From Pannonibacter indicus (GTDB lineage: Bacteria > Pseudomonadota > Alphaproteobacteria > Rhizobiales > Stappiaceae): a DNA stretch of 64,000 bases. The stretch lies in contig NZ_LIPT01000004.1 of assembly GCF_001418225.1 (NCBI RefSeq), positions 62,001 to 126,000 of the forward strand, in the 5' to 3' direction. Under the pieces are notes generated by a model. That model made no database searches. It was not told the DNA's origin and saw only the letters and a list, made by a program, of their open reading frames with translations. Below, piece by piece: positions 35,813-45,485 of the stretch. Every line of letters begins with the position of its first letter. Position 1 is the stretch's first letter. The position numbers and the translations under genes are program-made.

Positions 35813-37297
35813 TTACTCCATCCGCTCGGGCATATAGTCTTCCTGCGCCAGATCCGAGAAGCGGGTGAATTCGCCCTGGAAGTGCAGCTGTGCCGTGCCG
35901 GTGGGGCCGTGACGCTGCTTGGCGATGATGACTTCGGCCTTGCCCTTGACGCGCTCGAACTTGTCCACCCAGGCCTCGTATTCGGGCGTGCCTTCCTCGG
36001 GCATGGTCTTGGACAGGTAATATTCTTCGCGGAACACGAAGAGCACCACGTCGGCGTCCTGCTCGATGGAGCCCGATTCGCGCAGATCCGACAGCTGCGG
36101 GCGCTTGTCTTCACGCGATTCCACCTGACGGGACAGCTGGGACAGGGCGATGATGGGAACGTTCAGCTCCTTCGCCAGCGCCTTGAGGCCCGTGGTGATT
36201 TCGGTGATTTCCTGCACGCGGTTGCCGCTGTTCTTGGACGAGCCGGACAGCAGCTGGATATAGTCGACGATGAGCAGGTCGAGGCCGCGCTGGCGCTTGA
36301 GGCGGCGGGCACGGGCCACCAGTGAGGCGATCGAGATGCCACCGGTCTGGTCCACATAAAGCGGCACGGTCTGCATGTGCTGGGCAGCGGCGGCCAGTTT
36401 CTCGAAATCGGCCTCGGAAATGTCGCCGCGGCGGATCTTCGAGGAGGAAATCTCGGTCTGCTCGGAAATGATACGGGTGGCCAGCTGTTCGGCCGACATT
36501 TCCAGCGAGAAGAAGCCGACGACACCGCCATTTACCGTCTTCAGCGAGCCATCTGGCTGTTCTTCAGCTTGATAGGCCTGCGCGACGTTATAGGCGATGT
36601 TGGTGGCGAGCGAGGTCTTGCCCATGGCGGGACGGCCGGCGAGCACGATCAGGTCCGAGTGCTGCAAGCCGCCCATCAGCCGGTCAAGGTCGGTAAGCCC
36701 TGAGGAAATGCCCGACAGGGCGCCTTCGCGGTTATAGGCAGCGTGGGCCATGTGGATCGTTTCGGTCAGCGCATCGCCAAAGCTGATGAAACCGCCTTCG
36801 CTGCGGCCGGTTTCCGCCAGCTCAAACAGGCGCCGCTCGGCGTCATCGATCTGCTGGCTCGGCGGCATGTCGATGGGCGCGTCATAGGCGATGTTGACCA
36901 TGTCCTCGCCGATGCGGATCAGGTTCCGCCGGACGGCAAGGTCATAGATGATGCGGCCATAATCTTCCGCGTTGATGATCGAGGCGGCGTCGGCGGCAAG
37001 GCGCAGCAGGTACTGCGTCGCGCTCAGATCCGCGATCTTGATGTCGGCGGGATAGAAGGTCTTGAGCGTGATGGGCGAGGCGGTCTTGCCTGCGCGGATC
37101 AGCTGGCCGGTCTTCTCGTAAATGTCCTTGTGCGGCGGCAGGAAAAAATGGTGCGGCTCCAGAAAGTCGGAGACGCGGTAATAGGTCTCGTTGTTGACCA
37201 GAATCGCTCCCAGCAGCTGGCGCTCAGCCTCCGCGTTATGCGGAGCGACGCGCACGGTCTCGCTTGCCGTTTCGATCTTCTGGATAGTGCCCTTCAT
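35813..37297 (-). CDS. dnaB: Replicative DNA helicase DnaB
   Basis: 494 residues. The N-terminal domain begins NAEAERQLLGAILVNNETYY. The RecA-like motor has Walker A AGRPAMGKTSLATNIAY near residue 208, the DnaB motif VDYIQLLSGSS and the arginine-finger region REDKRPQLSDLRESGSIEQD. It is the ring helicase of the replisome. ATG 37297 is chosen because the family N terminus starts there; the frame stays open about 350 bases further upstream, but that part is Pro/Lys-rich and unlike any DnaB. Confidence 0.95.
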   Translation of the reverse strand: MKGTIQKIETASETVRVAPHNAEAERQLLGAILVNNETYYRVSDFLEPHHFFLPPHKDIYEKTGQLIRAGKTASPITLKTFYPADIKIADLSATQYLLRLAADAASIINAEDYGRIIYDLAVRRNLIRIGEDMVNIAYDAPIDMPPSQQIDDAERRLFELAETGRSEGGFISFGDALTETIHMAHAAYNREGALSGISSGLTDLDRLMGGLQHSDLIVLAGRPAMGKTSLATNIAYNVAQAYQAEEQPDGSLKTVNGGVVGFFSLEMSAEQLATRIISEQTEISSSKIRRGDISEADFEKLAAAAQHMQTVPLYVDQTGGISIASLVARARRLKRQRGLDLLIVDYIQLLSGSSKNSGNRVQEITEITTGLKALAKELNVPIIALSQLSRQVESREDKRPQLSDLRESGSIEQDADVVLFVFREEYYLSKTMPEEGTPEYEAWVDKFERVKGKAEVIIAKQRHGPTGTAQLHFQGEFTRFSDLAQEDYMPERME

Positions 37298-37515
37298 GTG
37301 GTCCCCCGGTCGCGGAAATATTTCGTTTACCGGTGTTAAGGGCGCAGGAAAAGGCCGCAGTTCAGGGGAGGCAATTATCCTCAGCCTGCGCAAGATCAAC
37401 GGGGACAAGTCATCTCGCGCCTTGACTGGTGCATGTGGACAAGGGCTGGGGGCTGGCTGTGGATATCCTGCGACATATTGGCCGGAAGCGGCGTCAGTGC
37501 GCCCATAAAACAGGC

Positions 37516-37548
37516 AAAGAAAAAGGCGGCACCCCGGAGGGCACCGCC
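37516..37548 (-). terminator. Intrinsic terminator after rplI
   Basis: Ten-base arms at 37525-37534 and 37539-37548 pair around a four-base loop (two pairs are G-U in RNA). On the minus strand they are followed by TTTTTCTTT. It lies 35 bases after the rplI stop and separates the ribosomal-protein operon from dnaB. Confidence 0.85.
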
Positions 37549-37583
37549 TGATCTTGCGCCGGGCAAACCGGGCCGGACGAGGA

Positions 37584-38147
37584 TTATTCCTCGTCTTCGG
37601 CCTCGACTTCACCTTCTTCGGCTTCTTCGTCTTCCTCGAACTCAAAGCTGTCCTGCTCGCGCAGGGTCAGGTTCTCACCGGCTGCCTGACGCTCGGCTTC
37701 GTCAGCGGAACGGGCAACGTTGATGGTGATGGAGACTTCGACTTCCGGGTGCAGGGCGATGGCGACCGTGTGCAGGCCGATCGTCTTGATCGGCTCGGAC
37801 AGGTGAACCTGGCCGCGGGAAACGCTGAAGCCGCCAGCGGTCGCCACGGAGGCGATGTCGCGGGTGGAAACGGAACCGTAGAGCTGGCCGGTTTCGGCAG
37901 CCGAACGGATCACGATGAAGCTCTGGCCTGCCAGCTTTTCACCAACGACCTCGGCCTCCTTGCGGCGCTCCAGGTTGCGGGCTTCCAGCTGAGCGCGCTC
38001 GGCTTCGAACTTGGCAAGGTTTGCCTTGTTGGCGCGCAGCGCCTTGCCCTGCGGCAGCAGGAAGTTACGGGCGTAACCATCGCGCACACGCACCTTGTCG
38101 CCCATCTGGCCAAGCTTGGCCACGCGTTCCAGAAGAATGACTTCCAT
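37584..38147 (-). CDS. rplI: 50S ribosomal protein L9
   Basis: 187 residues. The N-terminal domain is [20 protein letters not shown], then [13 protein letters not shown], exactly the L9 signature. A long connecting helix and the C-terminal domain follow ([11 protein letters not shown]). A strongly acidic tail of about 25 residues ([19 protein letters not shown]) extends beyond the bacterial norm of about 150 residues, as is usual in rhizobial L9. ATG 38147 gives the canonical N terminus. Confidence 0.96.
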   Translation of the reverse strand: MEVILLERVAKLGQMGDKVRVRDGYARNFLLPQGKALRANKANLAKFEAERAQLEARNLERRKEAEVVGEKLAGQSFIVIRSAAETGQLYGSVSTRDIASVATAGGFSVSRGQVHLSEPIKTIGLHTVAIALHPEVEVSITINVARSADEAERQAAGENLTLREQDSFEFEEDEEAEEGEVEAEDEE

Positions 38148-38309
38148 GGGATTTCTCCAGTCGGTCTGTCCCGCCTCTCGGGCGGTTAGAAGCCGGTCCA
38201 CAAACCCGCCGGCCCCAATCCGGGATGCCGGACCCTCAAGAGTCCGGTGCGGCCCGTAGCATGAAGCCGGCGGGCCGCGTCTTGATCAGATCAGGCGTGA
38301 GCCGTGATC

Positions 38310-38558
38310 TCAGCTGATGACGAAGGGCAGCAGCGAGAGGATGCGGGCGCGCTTGATGGCACGGGCCAGCTCACGCTGCTTCTTCGCGGAGACCGCAGTG
38401 ATGCGGCTCGGAACGATCTTGCCACGCTCGGAAATGTAGCGCTGCAGCAGACGGATGTCCTTGTAGTCGATGACCGGAGCACCCTCGCCCGAGAACGGGC
38501 AGGTCTTGCGGCGGCGGAAGAAGGGGCGGCGGGCCGGGATCTGTGCGATTTCAGGCAT
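38310..38558 (-). CDS. rpsR: 30S ribosomal protein S18
   Basis: 82 residues with the S18 core [20 protein letters not shown], then [20 protein letters not shown] and a terminal basic helix. It binds as a heterodimer with S6 in the 30S platform. It lies five bases after the rpsF stop and ahead of rplI, the standard order. Confidence 0.97.
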   Translation of the reverse strand: MPEIAQIPARRPFFRRRKTCPFSGEGAPVIDYKDIRLLQRYISERGKIVPSRITAVSAKKQRELARAIKRARILSLLPFVIS

Positions 38559-38563
38559 GTCAA

Positions 38564-38995
38564 TTACTCCGCTTCTGCACGGCGGGGAGCGCGTTCGCTC
38601 CGCTCACTACGGGGCTCACGGGCCGGGCGGTCGCTGCCGAACTTGTCGTCGCGGCGGCGGCGGTCATCACGGTCGCGCTTCTGCATCATGGCAGACGGCT
38701 CGTCATCGTGGGATTCGACCTTCAGGGTCATGAAACGAAGGATGTCTTCGTTGATGCCCATCTGACGCTCCATTTCGGCAACCGCAGCATGCGGAGCTTC
38801 GATGTTCATCAGGGTGTAGTGGGCCTTGCGGTTCTTCTTGACCCGGTAAGCCAGCGCGCGCAGGCCCCAGTTCTCGATCTTGCCGACCTTGCCACCGTTG
38901 GCTTCGATCAGACCCTTGTACTGTTCAACGAGTTGCTCGACCTGCTGGGTCGAGATGTCCTGGCGCGCCAGGAACACGTGCTCATAAAGCGGCAT
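38564..38995 (-). CDS. rpsF: 30S ribosomal protein S6
   Basis: 143 residues. [20 protein letters not shown] and the block [20 protein letters not shown] are diagnostic for S6. The C-terminal extension after about residue 100 is charged, rich in Asp, Arg and Glu, as in other alphaproteobacteria. It is the first gene of the rpsF-rpsR-rplI operon. Confidence 0.97.
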   Translation of the reverse strand: MPLYEHVFLARQDISTQQVEQLVEQYKGLIEANGGKVGKIENWGLRALAYRVKKNRKAHYTLMNIEAPHAAVAEMERQMGINEDILRFMTLKVESHDDEPSAMMQKRDRDDRRRRDDKFGSDRPAREPRSERSERAPRRAEAE

Positions 38996-39174
38996 GTGTG
39001 TCTTGCCTTTCTCTAGCGTCTATCCGGGAAAACCTGGCGCAAAGCCTCAACGTGCCTACGGAAAGGTACGTAAAGTCCTACGAGAGCGGAGACACGGGAA
39101 GACGGGAGTTTGACGCCCCTGATGCTTGTGCATCCTTCCGTTCAGCCACCAGCCAAGGTTCCGGATAGTGGCGC

Positions 39175-39202
39175 TGTATATAGAAGGCGCCCGCAAATGC
39201 AA
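39175..39202 (-). promoter_or_regulatory. Possible sigma-70-type promoter of the rpsF operon
   Basis: On the minus strand TTGCAT (39202-39197) and TATACA (39180-39175) are separated by 16 bases. They lie about 180 bases upstream of the rpsF start. This would give a leader of about 170 bases, enough for translational feedback. It is judged by eye only. Confidence 0.4.
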
Positions 39203-39344
39203 GCGCAGACTGCATCAAACCGCAGCCGGCGAACGGAGCGGCGCAGGGCGCCGGCCGGTCTGTCTTCAGCGTTTCAGCCCCATGCGGCGGGCAGTTTCCC
39301 ACGGACTTTGGCCGCTTTCGCTGCGGTGCGGGGGGCATATGCTC

Positions 39345-39373
39345 TTGACATGGACCTGTCTGCCAGACCATAG
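39345..39373 (+). promoter_or_regulatory. Possible sigma-70-type promoter of fabD
   Basis: TTGACA at 39345-39350 matches the -35 consensus, and CCATAG at 39368-39373 after 17 bases is a weak -10. The pair lies about 150 bases upstream of fabD. No better candidate was seen in the gap between rpsF and fabD. Confidence 0.4.
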
Positions 39374-39520
39374 CGGCGGATCATTTTGCCGCAAGAGGGC
39401 GGCGGGGACATATCGAATGGCGGGATTGACCGCCCTTAATGCCCGGCCAGCCCCTTGCATCATGAGTTGAGAACAGCCGGCCGCTCCAGAGCCGGTGCCA
39501 AGCGACGGAGGCCGCGCATC

Positions 39521-40468
39521 ATGGGCGTTGCATTCATTTTCCCCGGTCAGGGCAGCCAGGCCGTGGGCATGGGCAAGGAACTGGCGGAAGGTTCCGCCGA
39601 GGCACGTGCCGTCTTTGCAGAAGTGGATGAGGCGCTCGGCGAGAAGCTCTCCGAACTCATGTGGAATGGCCCCGAGGACCAGCTGACCCTCACGGCCAAT
39701 GCCCAGCCCGCGCTGATGGCCGTCAGCCTTGCGGCGCTGCGCGTGATGGAAGCGCGCGGCATCGGCCTCAAGGCCTCTGCGTCTTATGTCGCCGGTCATT
39801 CGCTCGGCGAATATTCCGCCCTTGCGGCTGCCGGGAGCCTGTCCATCGGTGATGCGGCCCGTCTGCTGCGCCTGCGCGGCCAGTCCATGCAGGCTGCCGT
39901 GCCGGTGGGCGTTGGCGCCATGGCGGCGCTGCTCGGCCTTGATTTCGACGTTGCCCGTGAAGTTGCGGCGGAAGCCAGCGCTCCGGGCGAGGTCTGTGAA
40001 GCGGCCAACGACAATGCGCCGGGCCAGGTTGTGGTCTCCGGTCACAAGGCGGCCGTCGAGCGTGCGCTTGAGATTGCCAAGACCAAGGGCGGCCGCCGCG
40101 CCGTGCTTCTGCCGGTGTCCGCGCCCTTCCATTGTTCCTTGATGCAGCCGGCAGCTGACGCCATGGCTGAAGCGCTGGCGGGCGTGACAATTCATGCGCC
40201 GAAGGTGCCGCTGGTTGCCAATGTGCTGGCGCGCCCGGTGACGGATCCGGCCGAAATCCGCCACCGTCTGGTCGAGCAGGTGACGGGCACCGTACGCTGG
40301 CGCGAATCCATCGAGTGGCTGGCAGGCGAGGGGATCGATACCTTTGTCGAGATCGGTGCCGGCAAGGTGCTGACCGGCATGATCAAGCGCATTGCCAAGG
40401 ATGCGGGCGGCCTTGCCGTCAACATGCCGGGCGATGTGGATGCCGTGCTGGAGCGCCTGAACGGCTGA
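39521..40468 (+). CDS. fabD: Malonyl-CoA:ACP transacylase FabD
   Basis: 315 residues. FIFPGQGSQAVGMG near residue 5 and the nucleophile motif VAGHSLGEYSAL near residue 90 (serine in GHSLG) are diagnostic. The catalytic histidine is in SAPFHCSLM near residue 200. It loads malonyl units onto ACP. ATG 39521 follows GACGGAGGCCGCGCATC. It starts the fabD-fabG-acpP-fabF group. Confidence 0.95.
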   Translation: MGVAFIFPGQGSQAVGMGKELAEGSAEARAVFAEVDEALGEKLSELMWNGPEDQLTLTANAQPALMAVSLAALRVMEARGIGLKASASYVAGHSLGEYSALAAAGSLSIGDAARLLRLRGQSMQAAVPVGVGAMAALLGLDFDVAREVAAEASAPGEVCEAANDNAPGQVVVSGHKAAVERALEIAKTKGGRRAVLLPVSAPFHCSLMQPAADAMAEALAGVTIHAPKVPLVANVLARPVTDPAEIRHRLVEQVTGTVRWRESIEWLAGEGIDTFVEIGAGKVLTGMIKRIAKDAGGLAVNMPGDVDAVLERLNG

Positions 40469-40545
40469 CAGCGGATCATATGCGGTGCTGCCGTGGCCTT
40501 TGGCCGGGCCGCACCGCTGACAGGAAACTGGAAGGAAACATCACG

Positions 40546-41283
40546 ATGTTCAGCTTGACCAACAGGACGGCTCTCGTCACCGGTGCCACCGGCGGCATCG
40601 GCGAGGCCATTGCCCGCGCGCTGCACGCACAGGGCGCCACCGTCACCCTGTCCGGCACGCGCGCTGAAAAGCTGGAGGCGCTGGCCGCCGATCTGAAGGA
40701 GCGGGTGCATGTCGTCCCCGCAAACCTGTCCGACCGCGCCGCCGTGGAAGCGCTGGTTCCGGCAGCGGAAGCGGCCATGGGGCGGATCGACATTCTGGTG
40801 AACAACGCCGGCATCACCCGCGACAACATCTTCATGCGCATGAAGGATGAAGAGTGGGATCAGGTGCTGGAAGTGAACCTCACCTCCAACTTCCACATCT
40901 GCCGTTCGGCGATCAAGGGCATGATGAAGCGCCGCCATGGCCGCATCATCGGCATTGCCTCCGTGGTCGGCGTCACCGGCAACCCGGGCCAGGCCAACTA
41001 CGCAGCGGCCAAGGCCGGCATGATCGGCATGTACAAGTCCATCGCCCGCGAGATCGCCAGCCGCAATGTCACGGTCAACACGATCGCGCCCGGTTTCATC
41101 GAAACCGCGATGACGGACGTGCTGAACGACAAGCAGAAGGAAACGATTCTCGGATCGGTTCCGGCAGGCCGTCTGGGCACGGCTGCGGAAATTGCCGGTG
41201 CAGCTGTGTATCTTGCCAGCGACGAGGCAGCCTACATGACCGGCCAGACGCTGCATGTGAATGGCGGCATGGCCATGATTTGA
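40546..41283 (+). CDS. fabG: 3-oxoacyl-ACP reductase FabG
   Basis: 245 residues. The NADPH site TGATGGIGEAIARALH lies near residue 12, NNAGITRDN near residue 85, and the catalytic YAAAKAGMIGMYKSIA near residue 151. It carries out the first reduction of each fatty-acid elongation cycle. ATG 40546 follows GGAAGGAAACATCACG; the frame is open further upstream only because it overlaps fabD. Confidence 0.94.
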   Translation: MFSLTNRTALVTGATGGIGEAIARALHAQGATVTLSGTRAEKLEALAADLKERVHVVPANLSDRAAVEALVPAAEAAMGRIDILVNNAGITRDNIFMRMKDEEWDQVLEVNLTSNFHICRSAIKGMMKRRHGRIIGIASVVGVTGNPGQANYAAAKAGMIGMYKSIAREIASRNVTVNTIAPGFIETAMTDVLNDKQKETILGSVPAGRLGTAAEIAGAAVYLASDEAAYMTGQTLHVNGGMAMI

Positions 41284-41532
41284 CTTTGGAATCCGTGTCT
41301 TACGCCATTGGCGGAAAACACGGGTCCACTCCAGGGGCGGCGGCTGGTCAAGCCTGATAAAGTGTGATACCTAGCCGCCGATTATTCTGGAAAGATTGAC
41401 GGAATGGCTTGATTTCATGGGCCTTCCGTTGCTCTTGTCCGGGTAGCGCCCGTAAGCAGGCTGTGCGAAGACCGAGGTCCGGTTCATCCTGCAGCGTGTG
41501 TCCGGTTCGTAAAAACCACCGAGGTAAATAAA

Positions 41533-41769
41533 ATGAGCGATATCGCGGAACGAGTTAAGAAGATCGTTATCGAGCACCTGGGCGTCGACGCCGACAAGGT
41601 CGTCGAAGCTGCAAGCTTCATCGACGACCTCGGCGCGGACAGCCTTGACACCGTCGAGCTGGTGATGGCCTTCGAAGAAGAATTCGGCGTCGAGATCCCC
41701 GACGATGCAGCCGAGACGATCCTGACCGTCGGCGACGCGGTCAAGTTCCTCGAAAAGAACGCCGGTTAA
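41533..41769 (+). CDS. acpP: Acyl carrier protein
   Basis: 78 residues, highly acidic. The phosphopantetheine attachment serine is in the universal motif [19 protein letters not shown]. It carries acyl chains during fatty acid synthesis. The 250-base gap before it holds a small hairpin (CCGTGT 41293-41298 with ACACGG 41318-41323) after fabG and probably its own promoter, as expected for a protein needed in large amounts. The upstream bases GAGGTAAATAAA give a good ribosome-binding site. Confidence 0.97.
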   Translation: MSDIAERVKKIVIEHLGVDADKVVEAASFIDDLGADSLDTVELVMAFEEEFGVEIPDDAAETILTVGDAVKFLEKNAG

Positions 41770-41833
41770 TCTCCGGTTATTCGTGACCTGTGGGGGAAGC
41801 GGCGACGCTTCCACCCGGAACATGTGCGGGCTG

Positions 41834-43096
41834 ATGAGACGAGTAGTTATTACCGGTATGGGCATGGTGACGCCGCATGGTAGCGGCGTTGACGTGACGT
41901 GGAAGAAGATCCTTGAGGGCAAGAGTGCTGCGCAGCGCGTCAGCAGCTTCGAAGTCGAGGACCTCGCCTGTAAAATTGCCTGTCAGATCCCGCGCGATCC
42001 GTCAGTCGAAGGGGCCTTCAATCCCGACGACTGGATGGACCCCAAGGAGCAGCGCAAGGTCGACGATTTCATCGTCTATGCCATGGCTGCTGCCGACCAG
42101 GCGCTCGCCGATGCAAACTGGAAGCCCGTGACATACGAGGAGCAGATCCGCTCCGGCGTGCTGATCGGCTCCGGCATCGGCGGCCTGCAGGGCATCGAGG
42201 AGGCAGCCCATGTGCTGCGGGACAAGGGGCCGCGCCGCCTCAGCCCGTTCTTCATTCCCGGACGTCTGATCAACCTGGCCGGCGGTCAGGTTTCCATCCG
42301 CCACGGCCTCAAGGGGCCGAACCATGCCGTCGTGACGGCCTGCTCCACCGGCGCGCATGCGATCGGCGACGCAGCCCGCCTCATCGCGCTTGATGACGCC
42401 GATGTCATGGTGGCCGGTGGCACCGAATCTCCGGTATGCCGCCTTGCTCTGGCAGGCTTTGCCGCCTGCCGCGCGCTGTCGACCATCTACAACGACACAC
42501 CGGAAAAGGCTTCGCGCCCCTACGACAAGGACCGTGACGGCTTCGTCATGGGCGAGGGTGCAGGTGTGGTCGTGCTTGAAGAATACGAGCACGCCAAGCG
42601 CCGCGGCGCGACCATCTATGCCGAAGTCATCGGCTATGGCCTGTCGGGCGATGCCTATCACATCACGGCTCCGTCCGAAGATGGTGACGGGGCTTACCGC
42701 TGCATGAGCGCAGCGATGAAGCGTGCCGGCATTACGGCAGCCGATATCGACTACATCAACGCCCACGGCACCTCGACGATGGCTGACACCATCGAGCTGG
42801 GCGCTGTCGAGCGTCTGGTGGGTGATGCGGCGGACAAGATCTCCATGTCTTCCACGAAATCCTCCATCGGCCACCTTCTGGGGGCAGCCGGTGCGGTCGA
42901 GGCGATCTTCTCTGTCCTCGCCATCCGCGACAACATTGCGCCGCCGACGATCAATCTCGACAATCCGTCTGTCGAGAGCCGGATCGATCTGGTGCCGCAT
43001 CAGCCGCGCAAGAAGCAGATTGATGTTGCCCTGTCGAATTCCTTCGGCTTTGGCGGCACCAATGCTTCGCTGATCCTGCGGCGCGTTGAGGGCTGA
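41834..43096 (+). CDS. fabF: 3-oxoacyl-ACP synthase II FabF
   Basis: 420 residues of the KAS II thiolase fold. The nucleophile cysteine is in VTACSTGAHAIG near residue 162. The two active-site histidines are in INAHGTST near residue 303 and SSIGHLLGAAGAVEAIF near residue 340. It elongates acyl-ACP and adjusts fatty acid length. ATG 41834 gives the family start RRVVITGMGMVTPHG; an ATG four codons upstream (41822) also fits. Confidence 0.95.
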   Translation: MRRVVITGMGMVTPHGSGVDVTWKKILEGKSAAQRVSSFEVEDLACKIACQIPRDPSVEGAFNPDDWMDPKEQRKVDDFIVYAMAAADQALADANWKPVTYEEQIRSGVLIGSGIGGLQGIEEAAHVLRDKGPRRLSPFFIPGRLINLAGGQVSIRHGLKGPNHAVVTACSTGAHAIGDAARLIALDDADVMVAGGTESPVCRLALAGFAACRALSTIYNDTPEKASRPYDKDRDGFVMGEGAGVVVLEEYEHAKRRGATIYAEVIGYGLSGDAYHITAPSEDGDGAYRCMSAAMKRAGITAADIDYINAHGTSTMADTIELGAVERLVGDAADKISMSSTKSSIGHLLGAAGAVEAIFSVLAIRDNIAPPTINLDNPSVESRIDLVPHQPRKKQIDVALSNSFGFGGTNASLILRRVEG

Positions 43097-43338
43097 CAGC
43101 CCTCCTGTCACGATTTCCTCGTTTCGCCGCATTGACAAGGTTAATCCCTTGATCTGCGGCGGAGCCGGGCGGTGTCACAGAACCGGGCCGGAGTGCTTCC
43201 GGCCATCTGGCCGCAGTTGAACGAGAGGGGAGGGGCTGACGGCCGTGCCGTGCGGGTCTCCCTCACACCCTTGACAATCTGCTGCGGGCCCTCTTTGCGG
43301 GGCGCCGGGGGCGGCAGGATCCGAAGGAGCGAGCGACC

Positions 43339-44505
43339 ATGCGTGTCAAGCCAAAGAGCCCACGCGAGGCCATCCAGCCCGACCGGGCGCCAGAACCGCC
43401 CCAGCGGTCGCGCCATGCGCGCAATCCCATTGTCATCCTGATCAATCTTGTGCTTTCCAGCGCCGTCATCCTGATTCTTGCCATTGGTGCAGGCATCTAC
43501 TGGGGCAAGCAGGAATTCGATGCGGCTGGTCCTCTGACAGAAGACAAGACCGTCATCATTCCCTCCGGTCAGGGTCTCGGCGGCATTGCTGATATCCTTG
43601 AGCGCAATGGCGTGATCACCGATGGTCTGGTGTTCAATCTTGGTGTGCGGGCCTACAAGAATGCGGCCCGGTTGAAGGCCGGTGAATACGAGTTCAAGGC
43701 CGGCTCCAGCATGCGCGACGTGATGACGGACCTGGTGGAGGGCAAGGCGGTGGTCTACTCCATCACCATCCCCGAGGGCTGGTCCACGGCGCAGGTGATC
43801 CGGCGTCTGCGCGAGAACGAGATTCTCACCGGCGAGATCACCGACATCCCGCCGGAAGGCGCGCTGCTGCCTGAGACCTACACATTCACCCGCGGTGCCT
43901 CGCGTCAGCAGATCCTCAACCAGATGCGGGCGGCTCAGACCAAGCTTCTGGCGGAAATCTGGGCGCGCAGGGTCGAAGGCCTGCCGGTGCAGACGCCCGA
44001 TGAGCTGGTCATTCTGGCGTCGATCGTCGAGAAGGAGACGGCCCGTGCCGATGAGCGTCCGCGCGTTGCCGGCGTCTTCGTCAACCGGCTGAACAAGTCG
44101 ATGCCGCTGCAGTCTGACCCGACCATTCTCTACGGGCTTTATGGTGGAGAGGCTTGGACCACGGACCGCAGTGCCATCACCCGCGCCGATCTCGACAAGA
44201 AGACCGAATACAACACCTATCAGATCCGCGCGCTGCCGCCGGGCCCGATCGGCAATCCGGGCCGTGCGGCCATGGAAGCGGTGTCCAACCCGTCCCGGAC
44301 GAAGGATCTCTATTTCGTTGCCGACGGCACGGGTGGCCATGTCTTTGCTGAAACCTACGAGCAGCATCAGGCCAATGTGCGCAAGTGGCGCGAGATCGAA
44401 CGCACACGCCGGGCACAGCAGGCCGGTGGCGACGGTGCCGCCGCCAGCGAGGCCGCTCCCGAGGCGCCCGCCGCGGAAGAGGCTGCTCCGGCAACACAGA
44501 ACTGA
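43339..44505 (+). CDS. mltG: Endolytic murein transglycosylase MltG
   Basis: 388 residues. One N-terminal membrane anchor spans near residues 31-55 (VILINLVLSSAVILILAIGA). A LysM-like part precedes the YceG catalytic domain, with the catalytic glutamate in VILASIVEKETARADE near residue 225 and the conserved LQSDPTILYGLYGG. It cuts nascent glycan strands and so sets their length. An Ala/Glu-rich tail ends the protein. ATG 43339 follows GAAGGAGCGAGCGACC. The position after fabF and before yicC-gmk is typical for rhizobia. Confidence 0.92.
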   Translation: MRVKPKSPREAIQPDRAPEPPQRSRHARNPIVILINLVLSSAVILILAIGAGIYWGKQEFDAAGPLTEDKTVIIPSGQGLGGIADILERNGVITDGLVFNLGVRAYKNAARLKAGEYEFKAGSSMRDVMTDLVEGKAVVYSITIPEGWSTAQVIRRLRENEILTGEITDIPPEGALLPETYTFTRGASRQQILNQMRAAQTKLLAEIWARRVEGLPVQTPDELVILASIVEKETARADERPRVAGVFVNRLNKSMPLQSDPTILYGLYGGEAWTTDRSAITRADLDKKTEYNTYQIRALPPGPIGNPGRAAMEAVSNPSRTKDLYFVADGTGGHVFAETYEQHQANVRKWREIERTRRAQQAGGDGAAASEAAPEAPAAEEAAPATQN

Positions 44506-44591
44506 ACCGGCAGGAGGCAGACGTCAGGCCTGCATCATGTTCAGGCCCGGCGAATGTCTCCTGATCCGGTTCCGGGGGGAAGGATCAGGAC

Positions 44592-45482
44592 ATGGCTTTG
44601 TCCAGCATGACCGGCTTTGCCCGGGTTGAAGGATCTCATGGCGCGGTGCGCTGGCACTGGGAGCTGCGCTCCGTCAATGGCAAGAGCCTTGATCTGCGCT
44701 TCCGTCTGCCGCCTGGCATGGAAGATCTGGAAGCGCAGCTGCGCGAGCGCTGCGGCAAGGTTCTGGCCAGAGGCAATGTGTCCATTTCCCTGTCTGTCCA
44801 GCGTGAGCAGGGCGATGCCGTGCTTACCATCAACGAGGCGGCGCTCGAGGCTGTTCTGCATGCGGTGCAGCTGCTGAAGCGGCGCCTGCCCGAAGCCGTG
44901 CCGCCGAGCCTTGATGGCATTCTTGCCCACAAGGGCGTGCTGGAGCTGCGCGAGCCAGTGGAAGACGAAGAGGCACGGGCGGCTTTGATTGCAGCGCTCG
45001 CCGCATCCTTCGATGAGGCGCTGAAGGCGCTTGCTGCCATGCGCAAGGCGGAAGGCGCGGCCATCGGCGCCGTGCTGGACGGCCAGCTGGCCGCCATTGC
45101 CGCTGCAACGGATGCAGCCGAAAAGCATCCTGCACGCACGGCGGAGGCGATCCGCGACAGGCTTGCCGCCCAGGTTTCGGCCTTGCTGGAGGCAGCACCC
45201 GCGCTGGAGCCGCAGCGGCTGCATCAGGAGGCGGTGCTGCTGGCGACCCGCGCCGACATCCGCGAGGAGCTGGACCGGCTGGCCGCCCATGTGACTGCCG
45301 CCCGCAAGCTTCTGGCCGATGGTGGGCCTGTGGGCCGCAAGCTCGATTTCCTCGCACAGGAATTTAACCGGGAAGCGAATACGCTCTGCTCGAAATCCAA
45401 TGACGTGGGGCTGACGGCCATTGGCCTTGAGCTGAAATCCGTCATCGACCAGATGCGTGAGCAGATCCAGAATCTGGAGTGA
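44592..45482 (+). CDS. yicC: YicC-family endoribonuclease
   Basis: 296 residues. The N-terminal signature MTGFARVEGSHGAVRWHWEL, then RSVNGKSLDLRFRLP, and the C-terminal block GRKLDFLAQEFNREANTLCS, then KSNDVGLTAIGLELKSVID define the family. YicC proteins are RNA-cleaving enzymes linked to stationary-phase and small-RNA control. It lies four bases ahead of gmk, the usual pairing. An in-frame ATG a few codons after the start at 44592 (MTGFARV) is also plausible. Confidence 0.92.
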   Translation: MALSSMTGFARVEGSHGAVRWHWELRSVNGKSLDLRFRLPPGMEDLEAQLRERCGKVLARGNVSISLSVQREQGDAVLTINEAALEAVLHAVQLLKRRLPEAVPPSLDGILAHKGVLELREPVEDEEARAALIAALAASFDEALKALAAMRKAEGAAIGAVLDGQLAAIAAATDAAEKHPARTAEAIRDRLAAQVSALLEAAPALEPQRLHQEAVLLATRADIREELDRLAAHVTAARKLLADGGPVGRKLDFLAQEFNREANTLCSKSNDVGLTAIGLELKSVIDQMREQIQNLE

Positions 45483-45485
45483 TCA

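Noticed and set aside
37298-37645. N-terminal extension of DnaB by 116 residues
   Set aside because: The added part is unlike any DnaB, and the ATG at 37297 gives the canonical N terminus.
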